Source of the DNA: Streptomyces sp. CB02261
GTDB taxonomy: Bacteria > Actinomycetota > Actinomycetes > Streptomycetales > Streptomycetaceae
Direction: 5' to 3'
Assembly: GCF_001905665.1 (NCBI RefSeq)
Contig: NZ_LIVX01000001.1
Coordinates: 248,001 to 312,000 of the forward strand
Length of the DNA: 64,000 nt
Shown here: positions 35,420-45,369 of the stretch, piece after piece
Layout: every line of letters begins with the position of its first letter
Numbering within the stretch: position 1 is the stretch's first letter
Translations under genes and position numbers: made by a program
The notes under the pieces: generated by a model
What the model was told of the DNA's origin: nothing
Databases searched by the model: none
What the model saw: only the letters and a program-made list of their open reading frames with translations

Positions 35420-38400
35420 CTACCCCGCCAGGCAGGACGGGCCGAGCAGGACCTTCAGGTCGCCGAAGAGCGCCGGGTCGGGCTGCACCCGGTGCCGGTC
35501 GAGGCGGAGCACGGTCGTCTTCCGGGGGCCCTGGAGCTTGATCCGTACCTCGGTGTTGCCCTTGTGGTGGCCGAGGATCTCGCCGAGCCGGGTGACCATG
35601 GGCGGGGTCACCTTGACGGTGGGGATGGTGAGGATCACGGGCGCGTTGGTCCCGGCGTTCGACAGGTCGGGGACCATCAGCTCCATCGCGACGAGACGGG
35701 GCACGTCCTCGCGCTTGTCGAGCCGCCCCTTGACGAAGACGACGGTGTCCTCGACGAGCTGGGTGGAGACCAGCTGGTACGTGGCCGGGAAGAACATGCA
35801 CTCGATGGAGCCGGCCAGGTCCTCGACGGTGGCGATCGCCCAGGCGTTGCCCTGCTTGGTCATCTTCCGCTGGAGGCCGGAGATGATGCCGCCGATGGTG
35901 ACGACCGCGCCGTCGGAGTGCTCGCCGCCGGTGAGCTGGGAGATCGCCGCGTCCGTCTTGTCGGACAGGACGTGCTCGATGCCGAAGAGCGGGTGGTCGG
36001 AGACGTACAGGCCGAGCATCTCGCGCTCCTGGGCGAGCAGGTAAGACTTCTCCCACTCGACGTCGGAGAACTCGACGTCCAGGCCGAAGCCGGGCTCGTC
36101 GGTCGCCTCGTCGCCCATGCCGCCGAAGAGGTCGAACTGTCCCTCGGCCTCCTTGCGCTTGACCGCCACCACGTTGTCGATCATCGGTTCGTGATGGGCG
36201 ACCAGGCCCTTGCGGGTGTGGCCCATCTCGTCGAAGGCGCCGGCCTTGATCAGCGACTCGATGGTGCGCTTGTTGCAGACGACGGCCTCGACCTTGTCGA
36301 GGAAGTCCGGGAAGGAGGAGTACTTCCCCTTCGCCTTGCGCGTCTTGATGATCGACTCGACGACGTTGGTGCCGACGTTGCGGACGGCGGACAGGCCGAA
36401 GAGGATCACGTCGTCGCCCTGGGCGGCGAAGTTCGACTCGGACTCGTTCACATTGGGCGGCAGCACCTTGATGCCCATGCGGCGGCACTCGTTGAGGTAG
36501 ACCGCGGACTTGTCCTTGTCGTCCTTGACGGAGGTGAGCAGTCCCGCCATGTACTCGGCGGGGTGGTTGGCCTTGAGGTAGGCCGTCCAGTAGGAGACCA
36601 GGCCGTACGCGGCCGAGTGGGCCTTGTTGAAGGCGTAGCCGGCGAAGGGGACCAGGACGTCCCAGAGCGCCTTGATGGCCTCGTCGCTGAAGCCCTTCTT
36701 CTTGGCGCCGGCCTCGAAGATGACGAAGTTCTTCGCCAGTTCCTCGGGCTTCTTCTTGCCCATCACGCGGCGGAGGATGTCGGCCTCGCCGAGCGAGTAG
36801 CCGGCGATGATCTGGGCGGCCTTCTGCACCTGCTCCTGGTACACGATCAGGCCGTAGGTGACCGCGAGCACCTCTTCGAGCGGCTTCTCCAGCTCGGGGT
36901 GGATCGGGGTGATCTCCTGCTGGCCGTTCTTGCGCAGGGCGTAGTTCGTGTGCGAGTTCATGCCCATCGGGCCCGGCCGGTACAGGGCGGACACGGCGGA
37001 GATGTCTTCGAAGTTGTCGGGCTTCATCAGCCGCAGCAGCGAGCGCATGGGCCCGCCGTCGAACTGGAAGACGCCGAGGGTGTCACCGCGCTGGAGCAGT
37101 TCGAAGGTCTTCGGGTCGTCGAGCGGCAGGGCGAGCAGGTCGAGGTCGATGCCCTTGTTGGCCTTCACCATCTTGACGGCGTCGTCCATGATGGTGAGGT
37201 TGCGCAGGCCCAGGAAGTCCATCTTGAGCAGGCCGAGCGACTCGCACTGGGGGTAGTCCCACTGCGTGATGGTGACGCCGTCGGTGTGCCGCACCCAGAT
37301 CGGCGCGTGGTCGACGATCGGCTCGCTGGACATGATCACGCCGGCCGCGTGGACGCCCATCTGGCGGACCAGGCCCTCGACGCCCCGGGCGGTGTCGATG
37401 ACCTTCTTGACGTCCGGCTCGTTCTCGTACATCGCGCGGATCTCGCCGGCCTCGCTGTAGCGCGGGTGCGAGGGGTCGGTGATGCCGTTGAGGTCGATGC
37501 CCTTGCCGAGGACGTCGGCGGGCATGGCCTTGGTGAGCCGGTCGCCCATGGCGTACGGGTAGCCGAGGACGCGCGCGGAGTCCTTGATGGCGTTCTTCGC
37601 CTTGATCTTGCCGTAGGTGCCGATCATGGCGACCTTGTCGGAGCCGTACTTCTCCGTCACGTACCGGATCACCTCGACGCGCCGGCGCTCGTCGAAGTCG
37701 ATGTCGACATCGGGCATCGAGATGCGCTCGGGGTTGAGGAAGCGCTCGAAGATCAGACCGTGCGGGATGGGGTCGAGGTCGGTGATGCCCATGGCGTACG
37801 CGACGATCGAACCGGCCGCGGAGCCTCGGCCGGGGCCGACGGCGATGCCCTGCTTCTTCGCCCACATGATGAAGTCGGCGACGACGAGGAAGTAGCCGGG
37901 GAAGCCCATCGAGATGATCGTGTCCATCTCGTACTCGACCTGCCTCATGCGGTCCTCGGGGATCCCGTCCGGGAACCGCCGGTGCATGCCCCGCATGGTC
38001 TCCTCGCGGAACCAGGTGACCTCGGTGTACCCCTCCGGGATGTCGAACTTCGGCATGAGGTTCTTCTCGACGAACATGCCCTCGGTGCTGACCTGCTCGG
38101 CGACCAGGAGGGTGTTGCGGCAGCCCTCCTGCCAGGCGTCCGAGGAGTCCACGGCGTACATCTCGTCCGTGGACTTCAGGTAGTAGCCGGTGCCGTCGAA
38201 CTTGAACCGGTCCGGGTCGGAGAGGTTCTTGCCGGTCTGGATGCAGAGCAGGGCGTCGTGCGCGCCGGCCTCGTGCGCGTACGTGTAGTGCGAGTCGTTG
38301 GTGACCAGCGGCGGGATGCCGAGCTTCTTGCCGATCTCCAGGAGCCCGTCGCGGACCCGGCGCTCGATCTCGATGCCGTGGTCCATCAGCTCCAGGAAGT

Positions 38401-38959
38401 ACCGCTCCTTGCCGAAGATGTCCTGGTACTCGGAGGCCGACTTGAGGGCCTCGTCGAACTGGCCGAGGCGGAGCCTGGTCTGGAGCTCGCCCGAGGGGCA
38501 GCCGGTGGAGGCGATGAGCCCCTCCGACCACTTCGAGATGGTCTCCTTGTCCATCCGGGGCCACTTCTGCAGCCAGCCCTCGGCGTACGCGTCGGACGAC
38601 AGCTTGAAGAGGTTGTGCAGTCCGGTGGCGTTCGCCGCCCAGATCGTCTTGTGGGTGTAGCCACCGGAGCCGGAGACGTCGTCCCGCTTCTGGTGCGGCT
38701 GGCCCCACTGGATCTTCCGCTTGTTGCGCCGGGACTCGGGCGCCACGTACGCCTCGATGCCGATGATCGGCGTGACCCCGGCCTTCTTCGCCGAGTGGAA
38801 GAAGTCGTACGCCCCGTGCAGGTTGCCGTGGTCGGACATGGCGATATGGGTCATGCCCATCTCGTTGCACGCGTTGAACATGTCCTTGAGCCGCGCGGCA
38901 CCGTCCAGCAGCGAGTACTGGGTGTGGACGTGGAGGTGCGTGAAGGGCGGCTTGGTCAC
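35420..38959 (-). CDS. dnaE: DNA polymerase III alpha subunit
   Basis: 1179 residues, the replicative polymerase core. The N-terminal PHP domain shows FTHLHVHTQYSLLDGAARL and HIAMSDHGNLHGAYDF with metal histidines. The palm carries VGPGRGSAAGSIVAYAMG and the catalytic aspartates in MPDVDIDFDERRRVEVIRY (near residue 416). The fingers, helix-hairpin-helix region, and a C-terminal OB fold and tau-binding tail (to GPSCLAG) are full length. This is the DnaE1 type, not the error-prone ImuC/DnaE2. GTG start. It is divergent from the DUF2252 gene. Confidence 0.97.
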   Translation of the reverse strand: MTKPPFTHLHVHTQYSLLDGAARLKDMFNACNEMGMTHIAMSDHGNLHGAYDFFHSAKKAGVTPIIGIEAYVAPESRRNKRKIQWGQPHQKRDDVSGSGGYTHKTIWAANATGLHNLFKLSSDAYAEGWLQKWPRMDKETISKWSEGLIASTGCPSGELQTRLRLGQFDEALKSASEYQDIFGKERYFLELMDHGIEIERRVRDGLLEIGKKLGIPPLVTNDSHYTYAHEAGAHDALLCIQTGKNLSDPDRFKFDGTGYYLKSTDEMYAVDSSDAWQEGCRNTLLVAEQVSTEGMFVEKNLMPKFDIPEGYTEVTWFREETMRGMHRRFPDGIPEDRMRQVEYEMDTIISMGFPGYFLVVADFIMWAKKQGIAVGPGRGSAAGSIVAYAMGITDLDPIPHGLIFERFLNPERISMPDVDIDFDERRRVEVIRYVTEKYGSDKVAMIGTYGKIKAKNAIKDSARVLGYPYAMGDRLTKAMPADVLGKGIDLNGITDPSHPRYSEAGEIRAMYENEPDVKKVIDTARGVEGLVRQMGVHAAGVIMSSEPIVDHAPIWVRHTDGVTITQWDYPQCESLGLLKMDFLGLRNLTIMDDAVKMVKANKGIDLDLLALPLDDPKTFELLQRGDTLGVFQFDGGPMRSLLRLMKPDNFEDISAVSALYRPGPMGMNSHTNYALRKNGQQEITPIHPELEKPLEEVLAVTYGLIVYQEQVQKAAQIIAGYSLGEADILRRVMGKKKPEELAKNFVIFEAGAKKKGFSDEAIKALWDVLVPFAGYAFNKAHSAAYGLVSYWTAYLKANHPAEYMAGLLTSVKDDKDKSAVYLNECRRMGIKVLPPNVNESESNFAAQGDDVILFGLSAVRNVGTNVVESIIKTRKAKGKYSSFPDFLDKVEAVVCNKRTIESLIKAGAFDEMGHTRKGLVAHHEPMIDNVVAVKRKEAEGQFDLFGGMGDEATDEPGFGLDVEFSDVEWEKSYLLAQEREMLGLYVSDHPLFGIEHVLSDKTDAAISQLTGGEHSDGAVVTIGGIISGLQRKMTKQGNAWAIATVEDLAGSIECMFFPATYQLVSTQLVEDTVVFVKGRLDKREDVPRLVAMELMVPDLSNAGTNAPVILTIPTVKVTPPMVTRLGEILGHHKGNTEVRIKLQGPRKTTVLRLDRHRVQPDPALFGDLKVLLGPSCLAG

Positions 38960-39024
38960 GGCGAGAGGTCTCCGTAGCGGTCACAGGGGTGGCTGGGGGG
39001 ACCGTGGAAGTCTACGTCGCGCGA

Positions 39025-39055
39025 GTGACAGCGGAGGGGCACTCACGGCTAGGGT
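39025..39055 (+). promoter_or_regulatory. Candidate promoter of the DUF2252 gene
   Basis: GTGACA (39025-39030), a 19-nt spacer and TAGGGT (39050-39055) in the dnaE/DUF2252 divergent region. It would give a leader of about 75 nt. Confidence 0.35.
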
Positions 39056-39136
39056 CGCGCGTTGAGAGGCAGGGAACGCCTGTCCCATTTGTCATGAACA
39101 GCCTGTCAGCACGTCCGGTACCAGGAGGCACCTCGA

Positions 39137-40462
39137 ATGTCGGTCCCCCAGCCCACCGCCGCCGAGCGCGGTGAGCACATCCTCGCCGTCTTCGACACCG
39201 CCTTCGGCGAGCTCCTCGCCGCCGACCCGGCGGCCTTCCGCGTCAAGTTCCGCAAGATGGCCGGGTCCGCCTTCGCCTTCTACCGGGGCACCGCCTGCCT
39301 CTTCTACGCCGACCTGGAGCGGGAGGCCCACGGCGGCCCCTACCTGGACGAGCGCACCGGCCGGGTCTGGATCCACGGCGATCTGCACGCCGAGAACTTC
39401 GGCACCTACATGGACGCCAACGGCCGGCTGATCTTCAACGTCAACGACTTCGACGAGGCGTACGTGGGCCCCTTCACCTGGGACCTCAAGCGGCTCGCGG
39501 CCTCCCTGGCGCTCATCGGGTACGCGAAGGCGCTCAGCGACGAGCAGATCACCCACCTGGTCCGGATCTTCGCGGCGTCCTACCGGGAGCGGATCCACGC
39601 CCTGGCGACCGGCGCGAAGAACGACGATCTGCCGCCGTTCACGCTGGACACGGCCGAGGGCGCGCTGCTCGACGCGCTGCGCGTCGCCCGCGCCATGACC
39701 CGGTTCGGGCTGCTCGACTCGATGACGGAGATCCGGGACTTCGAGCGGCGCTTCTCCGGCGGCGGGGGCGCGATCGAGCTGGACGCGGCCAGCCGGTACA
39801 AGGTCCTGGCGGCCTTCGACGGCTACCTGGAGACCCTGCCGGAGTCCAGCCTCGCCCGCCCCGACTCGTACCGGGTCAAGGACGTGGTGGGGCGGCGCGG
39901 GATCGGCATCGGCTCGGCCGGCCTGCCCTCGTACAACATCCTCCTGGAGGGCAACAGCGACGCCCTGGAGAACGACGTCGTGATCTACCTGAAGCAGGCG
40001 CAGACCCCCGCGGTCTCCCGCCACGTCACGGACCCGGCGGTGCGGGAGTACTTCCAGCACGAGGGGCACCGCACCGTGATCTCGCAGCGGGCGCTCCAGG
40101 CGCACGCCGACCCGTGGCTGGGCTGGACGGAGCTCGACGGCTCCGGGCAGCTGGTCGCCGAGGTCTCGCCGTACGCGGTGGACCTGGACTGGTCGGACAT
40201 CGACGATCCGCAGGACATCGCGCTCACCGTCGCCGACCTGGGCCGGGCGACGGCCACGATGCACGCGGCGGCGGACGACTCCAGCGGCCACTCCCTCGTA
40301 CCGTTCTCCACGGAGCGGGCCATCGACGCGGCCATCGCCGCCGACGAGGAGGGCTTCGCGGCACTCCTGGTGGACTTCGCGCACTCCTACGGGGCGCGGG
40401 CGCGGGCCGACCACCAGATCTTCGTGGACCTCTTCCGCAACGGGCGGATCCCGGGGCTCTGA
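39137..40462 (+). CDS. DUF2252 protein (kinase-like fold)
   Basis: 441 residues. The catalytic-loop-like VWIHGDLHAENFGTY and the metal-loop-like IFNVNDFDEAYVGPF match the aminoglycoside-phosphotransferase-like signature of DUF2252. The middle shows GRRGIGIGSAGLPSYNILLE, a glycine-rich strand, and DVVIYLKQAQTPAV with a possible ATP lysine. A small-molecule or protein kinase activity is likely but the substrate is unknown. ATG at 39137 with AGGAGG 10 nt upstream. Confidence 0.88.
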   Translation: MSVPQPTAAERGEHILAVFDTAFGELLAADPAAFRVKFRKMAGSAFAFYRGTACLFYADLEREAHGGPYLDERTGRVWIHGDLHAENFGTYMDANGRLIFNVNDFDEAYVGPFTWDLKRLAASLALIGYAKALSDEQITHLVRIFAASYRERIHALATGAKNDDLPPFTLDTAEGALLDALRVARAMTRFGLLDSMTEIRDFERRFSGGGGAIELDAASRYKVLAAFDGYLETLPESSLARPDSYRVKDVVGRRGIGIGSAGLPSYNILLEGNSDALENDVVIYLKQAQTPAVSRHVTDPAVREYFQHEGHRTVISQRALQAHADPWLGWTELDGSGQLVAEVSPYAVDLDWSDIDDPQDIALTVADLGRATATMHAAADDSSGHSLVPFSTERAIDAAIAADEEGFAALLVDFAHSYGARARADHQIFVDLFRNGRIPGL

Positions 40463-40557
40463 GGAGCCGGCGGGTGTCGGTGAGGGTCGCGATCCGGCCG
40501 CCGTGGGACGCGTGAGGCGTTCCACAGCTTGCCCTTAAGGACCCCTTACGGCCCGGC

Positions 40558-41262
40558 ATGGCACACTCCACGACGATGGACATGGCAGGGACGCAGCTGA
40601 GGGCGCTGCGGGCGGCGATCTTCACGACACTGGTCGTGACGCTGTCCGTGGCGTCCCACGTGCTGCTCTCCCGCGTGCCGCTGCCGCTCGGCACGGTCGT
40701 CCCGGTCGCGGTCGGCGTCTTCGCGGTGGCGTACGCGCTGGCCGGACGCGAGCGGGGGCTCGGCCCCATCGCGGGGCTCCTGGTCCCGCTGGAGCTGGCG
40801 GCCGACACGCTCTTCACCAGCGGCCAGGCGGTCTGTTACGGCGCCGCCGGCGGACCGGTCGCCGGTTCCCTGCGCACGGTGGGCGTGGAGGTGTTCTGCG
40901 GCGGCGCCGTCGGCACCCCGCTGCCGGGCGTGGTGGTCCCCGAGAGCGGCACGGCCGGCGCCCTGCTCGACTCCCCCGACCCGGCGCTGCCGTGGCTGCT
41001 GCTCCTGGCGCACGTGGGCGTGGGCCTGTCGGCCGCGGTCTGGCTGCGCGGCGGGGAGCGGGCGCTCGCCCGGCTGCTCGGCGCGGTGGCGGCCTTCGCG
41101 TTCCGGCCGCTGCTGCTCGTGGCGGCCCTCTTCCGTACCGGTGGTCCGGCGCCGCGGCGCGCCGGTCGTGCCGCGGGGCGGCCCCGGCCCTCCCGCACCC
41201 GGCTGCTCACGCACTCCGTGGGTCGGCGGGGACCGCCGTGCCCGGCCTCCGCTCTCGTCTGA
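40558..41262 (+). CDS. Predicted integral membrane protein
   Basis: 234 residues with four hydrophobic helices (AAIFTTLVVTLSVASHVLLS, TVVPVAVGVFAVAYALAG, GPIAGLLVPLELAADTLF, LPWLLLLAHVGVGLSAAVWL) and a fifth region rich in Ala/Leu/Phe. The C-terminal tail is Arg/Pro-rich and cytoplasmic. No family recognised. It stands 79 nt before the DsbA-like gene on the same strand, so the two may form one unit. The first Met could also be at 40573 or 40579; no ribosome site is convincing. Confidence 0.7.
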   Translation: MAHSTTMDMAGTQLRALRAAIFTTLVVTLSVASHVLLSRVPLPLGTVVPVAVGVFAVAYALAGRERGLGPIAGLLVPLELAADTLFTSGQAVCYGAAGGPVAGSLRTVGVEVFCGGAVGTPLPGVVVPESGTAGALLDSPDPALPWLLLLAHVGVGLSAAVWLRGGERALARLLGAVAAFAFRPLLLVAALFRTGGPAPRRAGRAAGRPRPSRTRLLTHSVGRRGPPCPASALV

Positions 41263-41341
41263 GCGGCGACAGGCTTCCAGGCACGCAGTCCCCCTCACCC
41301 TTTCCGGCCCTGCCGGGCCTCGTCCCACGGAGATCACGATC

Positions 41342-42157
41342 ATGAGTGCACGCAACTCCCAGGCCAACAAGGCTGCCGCCCGCGAGCGGCTTCGCGTCGA
41401 GCGCGAGCGCCAGGCGAAGAAGGACCGGGCGCGCCGGCAGCTCGTCGTCGGCGTCTCGGCCCTGGCCGTGCTCGCCGCCGCCGGCGGCATCGGCTACGCC
41501 GTGGTGCAGTCCAACAAGCCCTCCGCGTGGGAGGCGGCGGCGAAGGCGACGACCGTGACGGCCCCGAAGAACACCTCGGGCACGAACGGCACGGACGTCG
41601 TCGTCGGCAAGGAGTCCGCGAAGAAGACCCTGGAACTGTACGAGGACTCGCGCTGCCCGGTCTGCGCGACCTTCGAGCAGTCCGTGGGCGCCACGGTCGA
41701 GAAGGACGTGGCCGCGGGCAAGTACAGGATCAAGTACGTCGGTGCCACGTTCATCGACGACGCCGCCACGGGAGAGGGCTCGAAGAACGCCCTCTCGGCG
41801 CTCGGCGCCGCCCTGGACGTGAGCCCCGAGGCCTTCCTGAAGTACAAGGCGGCGCTGTACTCGACGAAGTTCCACCCGGAGGAGAACGACGACAAGTTCG
41901 CCAAGGACTCCTACCTCCTGGAGGTGGCGGACTCGGTACCGGCCCTCAAGGGCAACGCCGCGTTCAAGAAGAACGTCGAGGACGGCACCTTCGACGCCTG
42001 GGCGATGAAGATGTCGAAGGCCTTCGACGACAGCGGGGTGAAGGGCACCCCGACACTGAAGATGGACGGCAAGCCGGTGACGGTGGCGGGCAGCGACAAC
42101 CCGCCGATGACGGCCACCGAGTTCACCACGGCGATCGACGCGGCCCTCAAGGGCTGA
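41342..42157 (+). CDS. Membrane-anchored DsbA-like thiol-disulfide protein (second paralogue)
   Basis: 271 residues. Charged N-terminus (RERLRVERERQAKKDRARRQ), one transmembrane segment (LVVGVSALAVLAAAGGIGYA), then a thioredoxin-fold domain with the redox site RCPVCATFE and the cis-Pro-like loop VKGTPTLKMDG. It has the same plan as the protein at 9939-10760 but differs in the CxxC dipeptide (PV instead of PA), which can shift redox potential. ATG at 41342 with GGAG upstream. A strong hairpin terminates it. Confidence 0.88.
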   Translation: MSARNSQANKAAARERLRVERERQAKKDRARRQLVVGVSALAVLAAAGGIGYAVVQSNKPSAWEAAAKATTVTAPKNTSGTNGTDVVVGKESAKKTLELYEDSRCPVCATFEQSVGATVEKDVAAGKYRIKYVGATFIDDAATGEGSKNALSALGAALDVSPEAFLKYKAALYSTKFHPEENDDKFAKDSYLLEVADSVPALKGNAAFKKNVEDGTFDAWAMKMSKAFDDSGVKGTPTLKMDGKPVTVAGSDNPPMTATEFTTAIDAALKG

Positions 42158-42179
42158 CCCGCACCCACCTCTTCCGTAC

Positions 42180-42226
42180 CGCCTTCGCCCCCTGGTCCGT
42201 CGCCGACGGGTCAGGGGGCGAAGGCG
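42180..42226 (+). terminator. Terminator of the second DsbA-like gene
   Basis: A 15-bp perfect outer stem (42180-42194 with 42212-42226) encloses a further 5-bp stem (CCGTC-GCC-GACGG). It lies 22 nt after the stop. Confidence 0.85.
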
Positions 42227-42301
42227 TCCGGGCCGACGGGGGCGACCGGTGGGCGACGAGCCGGCGAACTTCCGGATATCGCCTGCCACTCGGGCGTACC
42301 C

Positions 42302-42319
42302 GCCAGTAATCTGACTGGC
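42302..42319 (+). promoter_or_regulatory. phoD -10 and overlapping inverted repeat
   Basis: TAATCT (42307-42312) is a fair -10 ending 8 nt before the GTG, so the phoD mRNA is probably leaderless. GCCAGT (42302-42307) and ACTGGC (42314-42319) form a perfect 6-bp inverted repeat around it, a position suited to repression. No clear PHO-box direct repeats were found. Confidence 0.45.
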
Positions 42320-42320
42320 C

Positions 42321-43970
42321 GTGACCAGTCGTTTCATATCCTCCGCCCCCAGCCGGCGCACGGTCGTCAAGGCCGCCGCCGTCACCGCCGTCGCCGCGCC
42401 CGCCCTGCTGGGCGCCGCCTCCCAGGCCCAGGCGGCCGCCGGGGCCACCGCGTTCCTCCACGGCGTCGCCTCCGGCGACCCGCTGCCCGACGGCGTCCTG
42501 CTCTGGACGCGCGTCACCCCCTCCCCCGAAGCCGTGCCCGGCTCGGGCCTCGGCCCCGACGTCCAGGTGGGCTGGGAGCTCGCCGAGGACCGGGCCTTCG
42601 CCCGGATCGTGGCCTCCGGCACGATCGCGGCGACCGCGGCCTCCGACCACACGGTGAAGGCGGACGTCCGCGGCCTGCGCCCGGCGACCTCCTACTGGTT
42701 CCGCTTCACCGCGGACTCCGCCGTGTCCCCCGCCGCCCGCACCCGTACCGCGCCGGCCGCCGACGCCGCCGTGCCCGGGGTCCGCTTCGGTGTGGCCTCC
42801 TGCGCGAACTGGGAGGCCGGCCACTTCTCCGCGTACCGCCACCTCGCCGCCCGCGCCGACCTGGACGCGGTCCTCCATCTCGGCGACTACGTGTACGAGT
42901 ACGCCACCGGCACCTACCCGGAGGCGAAGTACACGGTCCGGCAGCACGAGCCGCGCCACGAGATCGTCTCGCTCGCCGACTACCGCGCCCGGCACGGCCA
43001 CTACAAGACGGACCCGGACCTCCAGGCGCTGCACGCGGCCCACCCGGTGATCGCGATCTGGGACGACCACGAGTTCGCCAACGACGCCTGGACGGGCGGG
43101 GCCGAGAACCACACCCCGGGCGCCGAGGGCGACTGGGCGGCCCGGGTGGCGGCCGCCAAGCAGGCGTACTTCGAGTGGATGCCGGTCCGCACCTCCACCG
43201 AGGGCACGGTCTTCCGCCGCATCCGCTTCGGCAGACTGGCCGATCTGCACCTGCTCGACCTGCGTTCCTTCCGCTCGGCCCCGGCGAAGGCGGGCAGCGG
43301 TTCGGTCGACGACCCGGAGCGGAGCATCACGGGCCGGGCCCAGCTCGACTGGCTCAAGTCGGGCCTCGCGGGCTCGGACGCCACCTGGCAGCTGGTGGGC
43401 ACCTCGGTGATGATCTCGCCGGTGGCGTTCGGCGCGCTGCCGGCCCACCTCCTGGAGCCGCTGGCCGAACTGATGGGCCTGCCGAAGGAGGGCCTGGCCG
43501 TCAACGTCGACCAGTGGGACGGGCACACGGACGACCGCAGGGAGCTGCTCGCGCACCTGACCTCCCGGGGCATCCGCAACACGGTGTTCCTGACCGGCGA
43601 CATCCACATGGCCTGGGCCAACGACGTGCCGGTCAAGGCGGCGACGTACCCCTTCTCGGCGTCGGCGGCGACCGAGTTCGTCGTCACCTCGGTGACCTCG
43701 GACAACCTCGACGACCTGCTGCACGTGGCCCCGGGAACGCTCTCGGTGGTGGCCGCGGGCGCCGTGAAGGCCGCCAACCGGCATGTGAAGTGGGTGGACA
43801 TGGACCACCACGGCTACGGCGTGCTCGACGTGACGGGCGAGCGCTCGCAGATGGACTACTACACGGTCTCCGACAAGGCGGATCCGGCCGCGACGACGGC
43901 CTGGGAGCGCTCCTACCGGACGCTGAACGGAACGCAGCGTGTCGAGCGGGTGTACCAGCCGGTGCGCTGA
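42321..43970 (+). CDS. phoD: Secreted alkaline phosphatase D (PhoD)
   Basis: 549 residues. Tat signal peptide: [20 protein letters not shown] with the twin arginines R12-R13 and an AQA-type cleavage site near residue 38. The phosphodiesterase/phosphatase domain shows [61 protein letters not shown] and TGDIHMAW, the metal ligands of the PhoD (Fe3+/Ca2+) family. It releases phosphate from mono- and diesters outside the cell. Probably phosphate-regulated by PhoP, although no PHO box could be confirmed by eye. Confidence 0.93.
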   Translation: MTSRFISSAPSRRTVVKAAAVTAVAAPALLGAASQAQAAAGATAFLHGVASGDPLPDGVLLWTRVTPSPEAVPGSGLGPDVQVGWELAEDRAFARIVASGTIAATAASDHTVKADVRGLRPATSYWFRFTADSAVSPAARTRTAPAADAAVPGVRFGVASCANWEAGHFSAYRHLAARADLDAVLHLGDYVYEYATGTYPEAKYTVRQHEPRHEIVSLADYRARHGHYKTDPDLQALHAAHPVIAIWDDHEFANDAWTGGAENHTPGAEGDWAARVAAAKQAYFEWMPVRTSTEGTVFRRIRFGRLADLHLLDLRSFRSAPAKAGSGSVDDPERSITGRAQLDWLKSGLAGSDATWQLVGTSVMISPVAFGALPAHLLEPLAELMGLPKEGLAVNVDQWDGHTDDRRELLAHLTSRGIRNTVFLTGDIHMAWANDVPVKAATYPFSASAATEFVVTSVTSDNLDDLLHVAPGTLSVVAAGAVKAANRHVKWVDMDHHGYGVLDVTGERSQMDYYTVSDKADPAATTAWERSYRTLNGTQRVERVYQPVR

Positions 43971-44275
43971 GGGGTGACTGACGGCCTCTCATGGTCGATT
44001 TTCAGCCATGATCCCTTCTGTTAACGGGAGATCACATGGCTACGGCGGGTGGCTGGTTTCGGAGATCGAATCCGGACACACCACCCGCCTCAGCCACCTC
44101 GACTGTTACGTCGACATCTCAAACTCCGGGCCATGCAAAAGATTTTCTTCCCGATGCCCCGAATTGCTCCATGGATGATTGGGCCTGATCACTCCTCAAC
44201 AGCCTCTGACATGGACGCGTAATCTCCCCGCCGTGGCGAGGAAGTTCCTCCCACCACCCCCCGCGAGGAGTCACC
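43971..44275. other. 305-bp gene-free region, lower GC than its surroundings
   Basis: TCATGG/CCATGA (43989-43994 and 44006-44011) can form a weak hairpin after phoD. The stretch around 44130-44200 is locally A/T-richer (GCAAAAGATTTTCTTCC), as expected of a promoter. TTGCTC (44164-44169), 16 nt and TGATCA (44186-44191) is a possible but weak promoter for the metalloprotease gene. No convincing ORF. Confidence 0.4.
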
Positions 44276-45286
44276 GTGCGTGCTCTTGTCCGTATATCGC
44301 CGCGTATGTCACGTCGTATGCTCGGCACTGCCGTCATGGCCGGAACCCTGGCCCTGGCCCCCCTGTCCGCCCCGGTAGCCACCGGCGCCGCCGCCACCAC
44401 CCTGGCCGGCTCCACCGCCGAGGAGTGCGCGGACGACCACGCCTCCCTCTCCGGGGCCCGCAAGGCGCGTGGCGCCGAGACCCACGCCCATGAGCCCAAC
44501 GAGGTCACGGCCACCCAGGCCAAGGCCATGGACGAGGACTTCAAGAAGAAGCTGTCCGCGGCCCGCGCCGAGAGCCGCCTCGGCGCCTCCGCCGCGACCG
44601 GCGCCGCCGCCGTGGTGAACATCCCCGTCTACTTCCACGTCATCCACTCCGGCACGACGGGCAAGCTCTCCGCCACCGCCATCAACAACCAGATGGCGGT
44701 CCTGAACGCGGCCTACGCCGGCCAGGGCACCGGCAACGTGAACACCAACTTCCAGTTCACGCTGGCGAGCACCGATTACACGGACAACGCCTCCTGGTAC
44801 AACCTGGCCTCCGGCTCCACCGCCGAGAAGCAGATGAAGCAGACCCTCCGCAAGGGCGGCGCCGGCGCGCTGAACTTCTACACCGCGAACCTCAGCGGCG
44901 GCCTCCTCGGCTGGGCGACCTTCCCGTCCTCGTACCAGTCCAACCCGTCCATGGACGGTGTCGTCGTCCTCGACACCTCGCTCCCGGGCGGCTCTGCGGC
45001 CAACTACAACGAGGGCGACACCGCCACCCACGAGGTCGGCCACTGGATGGGCCTTTACCACACCTTCCAGGGCGGCTGCAACGGCAACGGCGACTACGTC
45101 ACCGACACCCCGGCCGAGAAGAGCCCTGCGTACGAGTGCCCGACCGGCCGTGACTCCTGCGCCTCCAAGACCGGCGTGGACCCGATCCACAACTTCATGG
45201 ACTACACGTACGACGCCTGCATGTACCAGTTCACCTCGGGCCAGGTGACCCGGATGAACGAGTACTGGACCGCGTACCGCGCCTGA
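44276..45286 (+). CDS. Secreted zinc metalloprotease (M43/pappalysin-like)
   Basis: 336 residues. A Sec signal ([20 protein letters not shown], cut near residue 40) is followed by a short Ala/Lys-rich pro-region and a catalytic domain. The extended zinc motif [11 protein letters not shown] (H252, E253, H256, H262) is the metzincin HExxHxxGxxH. The Met-turn is in [11 protein letters not shown]. Four or more cysteines ([20 protein letters not shown]) probably form disulfides. The GTG at 44276 has GAGGAG 6 nt upstream. It likely degrades extracellular protein. Confidence 0.93.
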   Translation: MRALVRISPRMSRRMLGTAVMAGTLALAPLSAPVATGAAATTLAGSTAEECADDHASLSGARKARGAETHAHEPNEVTATQAKAMDEDFKKKLSAARAESRLGASAATGAAAVVNIPVYFHVIHSGTTGKLSATAINNQMAVLNAAYAGQGTGNVNTNFQFTLASTDYTDNASWYNLASGSTAEKQMKQTLRKGGAGALNFYTANLSGGLLGWATFPSSYQSNPSMDGVVVLDTSLPGGSAANYNEGDTATHEVGHWMGLYHTFQGGCNGNGDYVTDTPAEKSPAYECPTGRDSCASKTGVDPIHNFMDYTYDACMYQFTSGQVTRMNEYWTAYRA

Positions 45287-45304
45287 CGGACCGTCCAGGA
45301 CACA

Positions 45305-45339
45305 GGTGTGGCCCCCGGGGACTCCCCGGGGGCCACACC
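45305..45339. terminator. Bidirectional terminator, metalloprotease / hydrolase
   Basis: Perfect 16-bp stem (45305-45320 with 45324-45339) and a 3-nt loop between convergent genes. Confidence 0.85.
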
Positions 45340-45369
45340 CCGTTCACCACGGGCGGCCGGAAAGAGCCC

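Noticed and set aside
35399..38977. 1192-codon ORF antisense to dnaE
   Set aside because: High-GC codon bias leaves long open antisense frames. The composition is Val/Gly/Glu/Leu-rich with no recognisable domain, and the opposite strand is clearly dnaE.
44041..44100. tRNA-like GATCGAATCCGG segment
   Set aside because: No acceptor, D or anticodon arm can be paired around it.
44133..44222. 29-codon ORF starting MQKIFFPMPRIAPW
   Set aside because: No ribosome site, codon use unlike the genome, and no sign of coupling; probably promoter DNA.
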